Program-made: the position numbers and the translations under genes
Assembly: GCA_024742285.1 (NCBI GenBank)
Contig: JANSYR010000006.1
Span: 186,001-250,000, forward strand
Length of the DNA stretch: 64,000 nt
Reading direction: 5' to 3'
Origin: a bacterium
Lineage (GTDB): Bacteria; Myxococcota_A; UBA9160; UBA4427
Shown here: one piece after another, positions 33,591-43,228 of the stretch
How the letters are laid out: each line of letters opens with the position of its first letter
How positions within the stretch are numbered: position 1 is the first letter of the stretch
The notes under the pieces: model-generated
Databases searched by the model: none
Told to the model about the DNA's origin: nothing
What the model saw: the letters and a program-made list of their open reading frames with translations, nothing else

Positions 33591-34406
33591 CTACTTCTTC
33601 GAGAGCTCGGTCTTCATCTGCGAGAGGTCCGACAGGATCGGGTACCCGGTGTGGGTGATCGCGTTCCCGTGACCGGTGTGGTGGATGTCGAAAACGGACT
33701 GGAGCGCCGTGTAGTAGCCCTGGACGTCCAGGGTCTGGTTGACGGCACGCTTCGCCTGGGCGAGGCCGAAGGGGTTTCGCGTCGCGATCTGGTTCGCGAG
33801 CGCGTCGGTCCGCTCCCAGAGCTCGTCCCTGGGAACGACTTCGCGCACCAGTCCGATTTCCCGCGCGTCCTCCGCCGTGAAGACCCGACCCGTGAAGAGC
33901 ATGTCCTTGGCGCGCCGCGCGCCCATGTCCCAGGTGTGTCCGTGATACTCGACGCCGCCGATCGCCATCAGTACGACCGGATCCGAGAATTGCGCGTCCT
34001 CGGCCGCCACCAGGAGGTCGAGCGGAAAGATCAGGTTCAAGGCACCGGCGATCGCCTTGCCCTGGATCGCGCCGATCGTGGGCTTGGGGATGTTCCGCCA
34101 GTACCAGGAGTAGCCGAGGTACTTCTTCGCCTCCCAGCGGTAGAGCCGGTCGAGGTAGTACTTCCCGTCCTCGCCGAATCGGTCTCGGTCCTGTTCGTCG
34201 CCGCTCCCGCCCAGGTCGTGGCCCGCGGAGAAGTGCTTGCCTTCCGCGCGCAGCACGATCACACGGACCTCGTCGTCCGCCTCCGCGCGCAGGAACGACT
34301 CGTGGAGCTCGTCGAGCATCCGTTCGTTCTGGGCGTTCGCCTTGTCGGCGCGGGTCAGCGTGATCGTCGCCACCCGTTCTTTCGTCGCGTACTCGACGTA
34401 GGCCAT
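33591..34406 (-). CDS. Crotonase-fold protein lacking both catalytic Glu
   Basis: A 271-residue crotonase. The oxyanion hole is intact (SAGHDLGG and GKAIAGALNL), but the two Glu of hydratases are replaced: AGALNL and DPVVLMAIGG. It is therefore not a standard enoyl-CoA hydratase and may be an isomerase, thioesterase, hydrolase or C-C lyase. The region EDGKYYLDRLYRWEAKKYLGYSWYWRNIPKPTI is split by a family insertion rich in aromatics. GGAGAACC precedes ATG 34406. It lies 32 bases after the DUF35-thiolase gene, on the same strand. Confidence 0.87.
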   Translation of the reverse strand: MAYVEYATKERVATITLTRADKANAQNERMLDELHESFLRAEADDEVRVIVLRAEGKHFSAGHDLGGSGDEQDRDRFGEDGKYYLDRLYRWEAKKYLGYSWYWRNIPKPTIGAIQGKAIAGALNLIFPLDLLVAAEDAQFSDPVVLMAIGGVEYHGHTWDMGARRAKDMLFTGRVFTAEDAREIGLVREVVPRDELWERTDALANQIATRNPFGLAQAKRAVNQTLDVQGYYTALQSVFDIHHTGHGNAITHTGYPILSDLSQMKTELSKK

Positions 34407-34438
34407 GTCCGGTTCTCCTTCTCGCGCGCGCCGCGCGC

Positions 34439-36076
34439 CTAGTCCTTGCGCAAGAGGACGGCCCCGCCCGGGTGACCGCCCCCGGTCGTCACGACCGCCG
34501 TCGCCGCGTCCGCGACCTGCCGATCCCCCGCTCCGCCCCGAAGCTGCAGGACCGCCTCGTGGAAGAAGCCGTACCCGTGCAGGCGCCCGGCGGACAGCTG
34601 CCCACCGTGCGGGTTCAACACGAAGTCGCCGCCCTCGCGGATCCGCTTGCCGCCGTCGACGAAATCGCCGCCCTCGCCGAGCTTGCAGAAGCCGAGGGAT
34701 TCGATCCACGAGAGGCAGTTGAAGCTGAACCCGTCGTAGAGACAGGCGATGTCGACGTCGGCCGGCGTCATGTCGGTCCGCGACCAGAGATGACGGGCCG
34801 GACCTTCGACCAAGGGCTCGTGGAGGAGCGTCCCCTGGTCCCAGGAGAAGCGTTCTGCCATGTGCGTCCCGACCGCCTCGACCCGGACCGCCGGATTCGG
34901 TCGATCGGCCGCGGTCTCCGCCGCCGACACGATCAGCGCGACCGCCCCGTCGCAGGGCACGTCGCAATCGAAGAGCCCGAAAGGCGTCGTGATCATCCGC
35001 GCGGAGAGGTAGTCGTCGAGACCCATCTCGTCCCGGTAGATCGCGTCCGGATTCCTCGCGGCGTGCGCTCGGGCCGTCATCGGAATCCAGGCGAGCTGTT
35101 CCCGGGTCATCCCGAATCGGTGCATGTAATGGTTCGCCTGCATTCCGATCCACATCGCGGCGGACATCGCGCCGTAGGGCAGGCGCCACTCCATCTCCCC
35201 CGACACCCGCGACCCGGACTTGATCCCGGCGGCGGAGCGGTGGCGCGCGCGAAGCGCGTACGTGGTCTCCCACACCGTCCGGAAGCAGAGCACGTGACGG
35301 CAGACGCCGGCGGCGACCGCCATCATGGCGTTGGTCACCGAGCCGCCCTGCCCCGCCTGCTCGACCCCGCCCCCGAACCAGACCGGACGGATGTCGAGGG
35401 CCTCCATCACGGCCGCGATCCCGCCTTCGCCCATCCCGTTGCCCGCGCTGGCGCCGGGATAGGTCGACAGCCCGTCGATGTCCTCGAGCGAGAGCCCGGC
35501 ATCCTCGATCGCGGCGCGGCAGGCGTCGACGGTCATCGAGAGCGGGTTGCGCTCGAGCCGCCGCCCCACCTCCGACATCCCGAGTCCCGTGATCGCGACC
35601 TTCGACTCGTACTTCTCGCCCGTCGCGCGCGCGGGCGCCGGTGCCACCGGCGGCTCGGGCCAGACCGGACGTTCGTCGTCCGGCTCGCCAGACAGACGGA
35701 ACACCGGAAGCCACACGTCCTCGTGCTCCTCGAAGTCGACCTCGACCCGCGTCCCGATCCCGACGTCGTCCGGCTCGGCGTCGACGACGAGGCTGGTCAA
35801 CCGCGCGAGCGGGTCTTCGTCGAGCGCCACGATCACGAGCACGTAGGGCACGGGCATCGTCGGCAACCACTGCTGATGGTTGACGGTGAATCCGACGACC
35901 GTCCCCCGGCCGGACAGGTCCCGGATCACGACGTCGTTCCCGCAGTAGCGGCAATAGGGTTGCGGCGGATGCACGAGTCGATCACACGCGTCGCATCCCT
36001 GCATCCGAAGGGTCCCGTCCGCTCCGCTCGTCCAGAAGAACTCGTTCTCGGGCGTGAGCTGGGGCAGCGGTCGCAT
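34439..36076 (-). CDS. DUF35 (zinc ribbon/OB-fold) fused to lipid-transfer-type thiolase
   Basis: A 545-residue fusion. Residues 1-140 are a DUF35 domain with rubredoxin-like ligands Cys28, Cys31, Cys42 and Cys45 and an OB fold (GRGTVVGFTVNHQ). Residues 160-545 are a thiolase of the SCP-x/Ltp2 type, with VAITGLGMSEVGR, GGGVEQAGQGGS, CLYDGFSFN and the C-terminal GGGHPGGAV. In actinobacterial steroid degradation the aldolase Ltp2 works with the DUF35 domain of ChsH2; here both are on one chain. It would cleave a beta-hydroxy-acyl-CoA or act as thiolase. It is divergent from the acyl-CoA dehydrogenase pair at 36286. Confidence 0.88.
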   Translation of the reverse strand: MRPLPQLTPENEFFWTSGADGTLRMQGCDACDRLVHPPQPYCRYCGNDVVIRDLSGRGTVVGFTVNHQQWLPTMPVPYVLVIVALDEDPLARLTSLVVDAEPDDVGIGTRVEVDFEEHEDVWLPVFRLSGEPDDERPVWPEPPVAPAPARATGEKYESKVAITGLGMSEVGRRLERNPLSMTVDACRAAIEDAGLSLEDIDGLSTYPGASAGNGMGEGGIAAVMEALDIRPVWFGGGVEQAGQGGSVTNAMMAVAAGVCRHVLCFRTVWETTYALRARHRSAAGIKSGSRVSGEMEWRLPYGAMSAAMWIGMQANHYMHRFGMTREQLAWIPMTARAHAARNPDAIYRDEMGLDDYLSARMITTPFGLFDCDVPCDGAVALIVSAAETAADRPNPAVRVEAVGTHMAERFSWDQGTLLHEPLVEGPARHLWSRTDMTPADVDIACLYDGFSFNCLSWIESLGFCKLGEGGDFVDGGKRIREGGDFVLNPHGGQLSAGRLHGYGFFHEAVLQLRGGAGDRQVADAATAVVTTGGGHPGGAVLLRKD

Positions 36077-36285
36077 CGTCGTCCTCTCGTTTCGTGTCCC
36101 CCGCATGATACGCAGATCCGACCGCCCGTGTCCGGTCGATTTCAGGCGCCGGATCGACGGGACCGTCGGCGTTAGCGAGCACTTCGCCGCTATGCGAACG
36201 TCGCTCGCAACGGTTCCGAGCCGCCGGCGCGCGCCCGCGCTCCGAGGGCGGGGGCGAGGCAGCGCGGAGGTGCGATAGAGACGCG

Positions 36286-37416
36286 ATGGATCTCGAGCTC
36301 TCCGACGAACAGGCGGAGCTCCGCGACAACTTCCGCTCGGTCCTCGAGGATTGCTGCCCACCGGCACTCGTCCGCGCGATCTACGAGGACGGCGAAGACG
36401 GCGAAGCGCTCTGGAAGCAGCAGGTCGAGCTCGGCTGGCCTTCGCTCTCGGTGCCCGAATCCGCGGGCGGGCTCGGCTACGGCTTCGTCGAGACCGCCCT
36501 GCTCGCCGAGGAGCTCGGGCGGGCGGCCGCGCCCGCCACGCTCCTGGCGACCGCGACGCAGCTGACCCCCGCGCTCGTCGAGGCGGAGGACGACGAAACC
36601 CTCGCGCGTGTCGCGGCCGGCGAGCTTCGCGGCACCCTCGCTCTCGCAGAACAGGGGCGCTTCGATCTCGCGCGCCTCGGCTGCCTCGCAACCTCCGAGA
36701 ACGGGCACTGGCGCGTGACGGGCACCAAGGACGGCGTGCTCGCGGGTGCGACCGCGGAGCTCTTCGCCGTCGTCGCACGCGACGCGCAGACGGGCTTCCC
36801 CGGCCTCTTCGCCGTCGATCGGCGCGACGCCCGGGTCGAAGCGCTCCCGGGACTCGACCCCGCCCTGCTGATCGCCGACGTCACCTTCCCCGACGCGCCG
36901 GCCCGCGTCCTGATCGCCCCCGCCGCCGACGCAGAGGCCCGCCTCGCCCGGGTGATGGAGCCCGCGACGGTCGCGCTCGCGCTGCACATGGTCGGCGCGT
37001 GTCGACTGATCTTCGAAGAGACGCTGGCCTACGCGAAGATCCGAAAGCAGTACGACCGCGTGATCGGCTCCTTCCAGGCCCTCAAGCACCGCTTCGCCGA
37101 GATGTACCTCGCCGTCGAACGCGCGACTGCGCTCTGTTATTTCGCGGCGGTCTCGATCGCCGAGAACGACGCTTCCCGCGGAGAAGTCGCGCACCTGGCG
37201 AAGGCCGCGGCGGGCGACTGCCAGCGCCTCCTCGCCGAGGACGGACTCCAGCTCCACGGCGGCCTCGGCTTCACCTGGGAGCAGGACCTCCACTTCTGGC
37301 TCAAGCGCGCGAAGGCCGGCGAGGTGCTCTGCGGCACGAGCGCCTGGCACCGCACGGTCCTCGCCGACCGCCTGGGACTCGGTCGGACGACGTCGACGGG
37401 GGGCGAATCCGCATGA
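36286..37416 (+). CDS. Acyl-CoA dehydrogenase, FadE28/FadE29-type subunit 1
   Basis: A 376-residue acyl-CoA dehydrogenase fold with a divergent middle domain. Recognisable parts are DLELSDEQAELRDNFR, ELGWPSLSVPESAGGLGYG, YAKIRKQYDRVIGSFQALKH and QLHGGLGFTWEQDLHFWLKR (FAD contact). The middle flavin motif (usually MTEP-like) is degenerate, as in one subunit of heteromeric alpha2-beta2 enzymes that oxidise steroid side chains. Its stop overlaps the next ATG (ATGA), consistent with such a pair. Confidence 0.88.
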   Translation: MDLELSDEQAELRDNFRSVLEDCCPPALVRAIYEDGEDGEALWKQQVELGWPSLSVPESAGGLGYGFVETALLAEELGRAAAPATLLATATQLTPALVEAEDDETLARVAAGELRGTLALAEQGRFDLARLGCLATSENGHWRVTGTKDGVLAGATAELFAVVARDAQTGFPGLFAVDRRDARVEALPGLDPALLIADVTFPDAPARVLIAPAADAEARLARVMEPATVALALHMVGACRLIFEETLAYAKIRKQYDRVIGSFQALKHRFAEMYLAVERATALCYFAAVSIAENDASRGEVAHLAKAAAGDCQRLLAEDGLQLHGGLGFTWEQDLHFWLKRAKAGEVLCGTSAWHRTVLADRLGLGRTTSTGGESA

Positions 37417-38606
37417 AGCTGCAGTTCGACGAGGCGACCCTCGCCTTTCGCGACGAGTTCCTGGCCTGGCTCGAGGAGAACCGGCCCTCCGCCGAGGAGA
37501 TGGAGGCGGATCCGGCCGTCTCGAGCGCACACGCACCGGACTGGGCGCGGCGTTGGGCACGGCGGATGTTCGACGCGGGCTGGCTCGTGCCCGGCTGGCC
37601 GCCGGAGCTCGGGGGACGGAACGCGGGCCCGGTCGAGACCCTCGTCTATCTCGAAGCGCTGACCGAAGCCGGCGTGCCGCGCACGACGAACCCGCAGGGC
37701 CTCGGGATCATCTCGCCTTCGATTCTGGACTACGGTCGGCCGGATCAGGTCGAGGAGTTCGCGATGCCGGTCCTGCGCGGCGAGCGGACCGCGTGCCTGG
37801 GCATGAGCGAGCCCGACGCCGGCAGCGACCTGGCGAATCTGAAGACCGCCGCCGTCCGCGACGGCGACGAATGGGTCCTGAACGGGCAGAAGGTCTGGAC
37901 CTCCGGCGCCGCGTACGCGGACTTCTGCTTTCTCTTCTGCCGCACGGACCCGAACGCGCGGAAGCATCGAGGCATCTCGATCATCCTCGTCCCGATGGAT
38001 ACGCCCGGGCTCGAGGTGAAGCCGCTCAAGGAGATCGTCCATCCGGACACGCCGGACCTGGCCGAGGTCTTCCTCGACGACGTCCGTGTCCCGACCCGGA
38101 ACCTCGTCGGCGAGGAGAACGACGGCTGGCGGATGGCGAACGGCTCCCTCGCCCACGAGCGAAGCATGGTCTGGCTCGACTCGGTCCTCGCGATCGAGCG
38201 ATCGATGACGTCGCTCCTCGACCTGTCGAAGAACTGGATGCCGGCCCTCACCCCCGCCGAGCGTGCGTTGGCCGCGGACGACGTGGTCCGGCTGTACATC
38301 GAGACCAGGGCGCTCCGCGCCCTCGGCTATCGCGGCTTCGCCCGCTTCGTGAAGGGCGGGAACGCGCCCGAACAGGCACTCATGAAGGCCTACGCGAGCG
38401 AGACGAGTCGCGACCTGGCGCGCGTCGCCGCCGAGTGGAACGGAAGCGACGCCCTCGCGACGACGAGCGGCCGCAGCAACCATCGGCGCGCGATCGGCGC
38501 CCTCGAAGGCTATTTCAGCACCTTCGGCGGAACGATCTCCGCCGGCTCCTCCGAGATCCAGCGGAACATCATCGCCGAACGCGTCCTCGGGCTCCCGCGC
38601 GAATGA
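37413..38606 (+). CDS. Acyl-CoA dehydrogenase, FadE28/FadE29-type subunit 2
   Basis: A 397-residue acyl-CoA dehydrogenase with the full flavin motif CLGMSEPDAGSDLANLKT, WVLNGQKVWTSGA and the C-terminal GGTISAGSSEIQRNIIAERVLGLPR. Together with the coupled upstream gene it probably forms a heteromeric enzyme making a 2-enoyl-CoA. The pair is divergent from the DUF35-thiolase and close to crotonase and CoA-transferase genes. Start ATG 37413 shares bases with the stop of subunit 1. Confidence 0.92.
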   Translation: MKLQFDEATLAFRDEFLAWLEENRPSAEEMEADPAVSSAHAPDWARRWARRMFDAGWLVPGWPPELGGRNAGPVETLVYLEALTEAGVPRTTNPQGLGIISPSILDYGRPDQVEEFAMPVLRGERTACLGMSEPDAGSDLANLKTAAVRDGDEWVLNGQKVWTSGAAYADFCFLFCRTDPNARKHRGISIILVPMDTPGLEVKPLKEIVHPDTPDLAEVFLDDVRVPTRNLVGEENDGWRMANGSLAHERSMVWLDSVLAIERSMTSLLDLSKNWMPALTPAERALAADDVVRLYIETRALRALGYRGFARFVKGGNAPEQALMKAYASETSRDLARVAAEWNGSDALATTSGRSNHRRAIGALEGYFSTFGGTISAGSSEIQRNIIAERVLGLPRE

Positions 38607-38619
38607 CGCGCGGGCGCGG

Positions 38620-39840
38620 TCAGGTGACCGCCCCCGCGATCCGCAGCTCGAGGATCTCCTCCTCGCTGAGCCCGAGGCCGGACAGGATCTCGTCGCCGTG
38701 TTCGTTGAACTCCGGCGCACGGCTCGTCTGGGCGGGCTCCTCGTCGAACTGGACCGGCGTCGTCACGAGCTCGAAGGGCGTGCCCTCCTTCGTCTCGGTC
38801 TGCGTCATGTATCCGTTGGCGACGACCTGCGGATCGTTCGGGAAGTCCAGGGTGTCCTGAACCGGCGCCCACTGGCCTTTCAGGGTCTGGAACGTCTCGG
38901 TCCACTCGGCGAAGGTCCGGCTCGCCAGGACCGGCACGATCTCGGCGATCGCCTCCGCGGTGTGCTTCGTGAGATTCTCGTTCGAATCGAAGCGCGGGTC
39001 GGTCACGAGATCCGGACGACCGATGTGCTCGCAGAAGTCCGGCCAGTAGTGGAAGGCCTGGAGCATCACGAAGGAGATGTAGCGATCGTCCTTCGTCCGG
39101 TAGACGTGGACGAGCGGGTTGAAGCCCTGGGCTTTGCCGGGCATGCCCGTCGACCAGCGGTTGCCGCTCTGCTTCGAGAGCGCGATCGCGGCGGACAGGG
39201 CCCAGCCGCCGGTCGCGAGGAGCGAAACGTCGACGATCGGCGCGTGACCGGTCCGCTCGCGCTGGAGGAGCGCCGCACAGATCCCGCCGGCGATGGTCAT
39301 GCCACCGAGGGAGTCCCCGTACGCGGGCGCCGGCTGTCCGAGGATGCCTTCCATCTCGAGTGGCGTGACCGTCGCCGCATTGCCCGCGCGACACCAGAAG
39401 GCCGTCATGTCGTAGCCGCCTCGATTCGCGTCGGGACCGCGCGCGCCGAACGACGTGCCGCGGACGTAGACGATGTCCGGATTCTCCTGGCGGATCCGTT
39501 CCGGCGAGATCTCGAGCTTCTCGAGCACCTTGGGCAGCTTGTTCGTCAGGAAGACGTCGGCCTGCTTCGCGAGGCGGTAGAGCACGTCCCGCCCTTCGGG
39601 CCTGGTCAGATCGATCCCGATCGACTGCTTCCCGCGGTTCGAGTGCTCGTTCAGGATGTGGACGTCCCCGTCGAGACTGATCACGCCGGTCTTGCCGAGC
39701 CCGCGCATCGCGTCCCCGCGTTCGGCGTGCTCCACCTTGATGACGGTCGCGCCCCAGTCCGCCAGGATCGCCGACGCGGCAGGTACGAAGGTGTGTTCCG
39801 CCACCTCGAGGATCGTGATCCCCTTCATCACTTCGGTCAT
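38620..39840 (-). CDS. CaiB/BaiF-type (class III) CoA-transferase
   Basis: A 406-residue class III CoA-transferase with ITILEVAEHTFVPAASAILADWG, the GIDLTRPEGR strand and the catalytic Asp144 in GGYDMTAFW. It belongs to the same family as the 7594 gene but is only moderately similar. It ends 13 bases from the convergent acyl-CoA dehydrogenase stop and lies 48 bases after the carboxylase gene on its own strand, suggesting joint transcription with it. It would activate an acid using another CoA thioester. Confidence 0.9.
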   Translation of the reverse strand: MTEVMKGITILEVAEHTFVPAASAILADWGATVIKVEHAERGDAMRGLGKTGVISLDGDVHILNEHSNRGKQSIGIDLTRPEGRDVLYRLAKQADVFLTNKLPKVLEKLEISPERIRQENPDIVYVRGTSFGARGPDANRGGYDMTAFWCRAGNAATVTPLEMEGILGQPAPAYGDSLGGMTIAGGICAALLQRERTGHAPIVDVSLLATGGWALSAAIALSKQSGNRWSTGMPGKAQGFNPLVHVYRTKDDRYISFVMLQAFHYWPDFCEHIGRPDLVTDPRFDSNENLTKHTAEAIAEIVPVLASRTFAEWTETFQTLKGQWAPVQDTLDFPNDPQVVANGYMTQTETKEGTPFELVTTPVQFDEEPAQTSRAPEFNEHGDEILSGLGLSEEEILELRIAGAVT

Positions 39841-39888
39841 CGGCCTGGCCTCCTCATTTCGGGGTTGGGTCGTCGCGTCGGCTTCGGG

Positions 39889-41412
39889 TCAGGGCATGAT
39901 CCCCACCCGGGCCACCGGCTCCGGCGCGGCTTGTCGCGAGGACAGCGCGCGTTCGAGACTGTCGAGCAGCACGTTCCGCGTCTCGCGAGGGTCGATCATC
40001 TCGTCGAAGCCGAGCGAGCTGGCCGACGAATACGACGCCTTGAGCTCGATCTCGCGAAGCATCGCCGCCTCGTCCTCGTCGGACTTGCGCGACGCGCTGA
40101 GCGCCCCCGCACCCATCGCGCCGAGGGTCACGCCGGGATAGCCGAAGACGCCCGACTGCCCGTCGAAGCCCATCATCCCCATCACCATGGAGCCGAAGCC
40201 GTAGGCCTTCCGGAGCGTGACCTGGAGCTTCGGGCCGCGGTGGTTCGACTGGGCCGCGAACATGCGCGCGCCGGAACGGAGGATCCCCTTCCGTTCGGAG
40301 GCGGTCCCCGGCATCACGCCCGGGTTGTCCGCGAGCATGACCAGCGGGAGGTGGAACGAGTCGGCGACGTTCACGAAGTGCGCGGCCTTGTCCGCGCCGT
40401 CGACGTCGACGGAGCCCGCCATCACCTTGGGCTGGTTCGCCATGATCGCGACCGGGTGCCCCCCGAGATGGGCCAGGCCGCAGACGACGGTCTTGCCGAA
40501 CTTCGGCTGGATCTCGAAGAACGAGTCCCGATCGAAGACGACCTCGATCAGGCGGCGGATGTCGTAGAGCTTGCGCCCGTTCCGCGGGACGATCTCGAGC
40601 GCCTCGGGGACGAGCCGGCGATCGGTGTCGCCCGTGTCGACGTCCGGCGGATAGGACCAGGCGGACGAGGGCACGTAGCGCAGGTAGCGTCGCACGAGAT
40701 CGAGGGCCTCGGCGTCGTCCTTTCCCGCGTTGTGGATCAGCCCGCTGGCGAGGGCCACCTTGGGCCCCCCGAGCTCTTCCTTCGTGACCGTCTCGCCGAG
40801 CGACTCCCGGACGACGGGTGGTCCGGCGGTGAAGACGGCCGCGTGCTTGCTCATCACGGCGAAGTCCGAGACCGGCGCCACGAGGGCGCCGTGGCCCGCA
40901 GAGGAGCCCAACACGGCGGTGATCAGCGGGACGCGACCGGAGCAGGCGAACTGCGCGATCATGTCGACGGGGGTGCGGGCGTGGGCGCCGGGTTCGGGAC
41001 GATGCCCCGCGCCGTCGAGCATCATCACGAGCGGCACGCGATCGCGCAGCGCGAGCTCGGCCACGCGATAGCGCTTCGAGTTCGACGCGCGCCCGATCGT
41101 GCCGGCCTTCACGGTGAAATCCTCGGCGGCGACGATCACCGGACGACCGTCGACCTCGCCCGCCCCGATCACCACCGCGTCCGACGGCGTGTCGGCGTTG
41201 CCGGCGAGGGTGCCGAGCTCGCGAAAGGATCCGTCGTCGAGCAGATGGTCGATCCGCGCACGCGCATCGAGCTTGCCCTGGCCATGGTGCTTCGCGAGGC
41301 GCTCGTCGCCCCCCATCGCCCGGGCGGCGACGCGACGCTGCTCGAGATCCTTGAGCGTCTCCTCCCAGGCCTCGGCGTTGGCACGTCGTTCTTCTTCCTT
41401 GCGGTCGCTCAT
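39889..41412 (-). CDS. Acyl-CoA carboxylase, carboxyltransferase (beta) subunit
   Basis: A 507-residue carboxyltransferase of the propionyl-/methylcrotonyl-/geranyl-CoA carboxylase type. It has the N-terminal crotonase half (ARARIDHLLDDGSFRELG, GSSAGHGALVAPVSDFAVM) and the C-terminal half (ANQPKVMAGSVDVDGADKAAHFV, NPGVMPG, RKAYGFGSMVMGMMGF). It needs a biotin carboxylase/biotin carrier alpha subunit, which is absent here. It lies upstream of the CoA-transferase on the same strand. The substrate is unknown; a branched acyl-CoA is plausible. Confidence 0.9.
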   Translation of the reverse strand: MSDRKEEERRANAEAWEETLKDLEQRRVAARAMGGDERLAKHHGQGKLDARARIDHLLDDGSFRELGTLAGNADTPSDAVVIGAGEVDGRPVIVAAEDFTVKAGTIGRASNSKRYRVAELALRDRVPLVMMLDGAGHRPEPGAHARTPVDMIAQFACSGRVPLITAVLGSSAGHGALVAPVSDFAVMSKHAAVFTAGPPVVRESLGETVTKEELGGPKVALASGLIHNAGKDDAEALDLVRRYLRYVPSSAWSYPPDVDTGDTDRRLVPEALEIVPRNGRKLYDIRRLIEVVFDRDSFFEIQPKFGKTVVCGLAHLGGHPVAIMANQPKVMAGSVDVDGADKAAHFVNVADSFHLPLVMLADNPGVMPGTASERKGILRSGARMFAAQSNHRGPKLQVTLRKAYGFGSMVMGMMGFDGQSGVFGYPGVTLGAMGAGALSASRKSDEDEAAMLREIELKASYSSASSLGFDEMIDPRETRNVLLDSLERALSSRQAAPEPVARVGIMP

Positions 41413-41618
41413 TCGGGGCTCCGGGCGTGGCGGTTCAAAGGGATCCCGATCGTATCGCGCAGGTTCACGCCGCGCGAAGCCCGATTCCCCCGCGACGATC
41501 GAGTCGGAGGAGGTTCACGAGCGGCCCTGGCCCCGATCGACGCGGAGTTCCCTTCCCCGCTCGCGCGGCACGAATGAACTATTCTCGGCCGCGTTCCACC
41601 GCGACCGAGGTCCCGCAC

Positions 41619-43028
41619 ATGTCCGACGCCACGCTCCTGATCGACGGCCAGGCCGTTCCGACCGACACCACCTTCGGCGTCGTGAATCCCGCGACCGAGG
41701 AGGTCTTCGCGCAGGCTCCGGACGCGTCCCGCGAAGACCTCGAAGCCGCGGTCGCCGCGGCCCGCGCGGCCTTCCCGGCCTGGCGCGCGAAGTCCCTGGA
41801 CGAGCGCCGCGCCATCCTGCTCGCCATGGCGGACGCGATCGAGGCGGATCTGTCGACCCTCGCCGCGCTGTTGACGCGCGAGCAGGGCAAGGCGCTCCAG
41901 CACGCACAGTTCGAGGTCGGCGGCACGGCCATGTGGATGCGGGCGCTCGCGACCCTCGACCTCCCGGTCGAGGTGATCTCCGAAGACGACGCGACCCGCG
42001 TCGAGCTCCACCGTCGACCGCTCGGGGTCGTCGGAGCGATCACGCCGTGGAACTATCCGCTTCTGCTCTCGATGTGGAAGGTCGCGCCGGCACTGCTCAC
42101 CGGAAACACGATGGTCCTCAAGCCCTCGCCCTACACGCCGCTCGCGGTGATGCGCTTCGGCGAGATCGTGCGCGAGATCGTGCCGAAGGGCGTCCTCAAC
42201 GTCGTGTGCGGCGGCGACGACCTCGGCCGTTGGATCACCGAGCACCCGGACGTCGACAAGATCTCCTTCACGGGCTCCGGGCCGACGGGCAAGAAGATCA
42301 TGGCGAGCGCGGCGGGCAACTTGAAGCGCATCACCCTCGAGCTCGGTGGCAACGACGCCGCGATCGTGCGCGCCGACGCCAACCCCGAGGAGATCGCAGG
42401 ACCGATCTTCGACATGGCCTTCCAGAACAGCGGCCAGGTCTGCGGCGCGATCAAGCGCCTCTACGTTCACGACGACCTCTACGACGAGATGTGCGACGCG
42501 CTCGTGGCCCGCGCCAACGAGAAGACCGTAGGCGACGGCATGGCCGAGGGAACGGACTACGGACCGGTCCAGAACGCCATGCAGTACGACATCGTCTGCG
42601 ATCTCGCGAAGAGCGCCAGAGCGGACGGCGGACGCTTCCTGGTGGGCGGCGAGCCCCACGAAGGCAAGGGCTACTTCTTCCCGCTCACGATCGTCGCCGA
42701 CCTCACGGACGGCGATCGCCTCGTCGACGAAGAGCCTTTCGGCCCCATCCTCCCCGTGATCCGTTTCGAGTCCGACGAGGACGTCCTGCACCGCGCGAAC
42801 GACACGCGCTTCGGACTCGGCGGGTCCGTCTGGAGCGCAGACACGGAGAAGGCGACGGAGATGGCCGGCCGGCTCGAGACGGGCTCCGCCTGGGTCAATC
42901 AGCACTTCAACCTCTCCCCCTTCCTTCCGTTCGGTGGCGTCAAGGAATCGGGCATGGGGGTCGAGAACGGGTCGTGGGGCCTTGCCGAATTCACGTCGTC
43001 CCAGGTCCTGAACATCAAGAAGGGCTGA
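41619..43028 (+). CDS. NAD(P)-dependent aldehyde dehydrogenase
   Basis: A 469-residue ALDH oxidising an aldehyde to acid. Motifs: GVVGAITPWNYPL, KPSPYTPL, the Rossmann FTGSGPTGK, ELGGNDAAIV with the general-base Glu, and catalytic Cys275 in NSGQVCGAIKR. EEPFGPILPV and FGGVKESGMG complete it. GAGG is 9 bases before ATG 41619. It stands alone; the 200-bp gap after it to the TTG start at 43229 holds only a weak hairpin. Confidence 0.93.
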   Translation: MSDATLLIDGQAVPTDTTFGVVNPATEEVFAQAPDASREDLEAAVAAARAAFPAWRAKSLDERRAILLAMADAIEADLSTLAALLTREQGKALQHAQFEVGGTAMWMRALATLDLPVEVISEDDATRVELHRRPLGVVGAITPWNYPLLLSMWKVAPALLTGNTMVLKPSPYTPLAVMRFGEIVREIVPKGVLNVVCGGDDLGRWITEHPDVDKISFTGSGPTGKKIMASAAGNLKRITLELGGNDAAIVRADANPEEIAGPIFDMAFQNSGQVCGAIKRLYVHDDLYDEMCDALVARANEKTVGDGMAEGTDYGPVQNAMQYDIVCDLAKSARADGGRFLVGGEPHEGKGYFFPLTIVADLTDGDRLVDEEPFGPILPVIRFESDEDVLHRANDTRFGLGGSVWSADTEKATEMAGRLETGSAWVNQHFNLSPFLPFGGVKESGMGVENGSWGLAEFTSSQVLNIKKG

Positions 43029-43228
43029 GGTCGGCGCACCCGGCGTGGTCCGGGTAGACGGGCCGTTTCCGACCCGTGATCGACGCACGAGCGACGACGG
43101 CGCCCGCGAACTGGGGCGGGATCGCAGCACCCGCCGCGAAGCGCGCGCCTTTCCGGGGCGTGCCGGCTGCCGACCGGCAACTCACGGTCTAGACTGGCGG
43201 AATTCGGGGGTGATCGGAGGAGTCCGTC

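Noticed and set aside
43050-43090. Terminator after the aldehyde dehydrogenase (ACGGG...CCCGT)
   Set aside because: Only a 5-bp stem with a long loop and no T-run.
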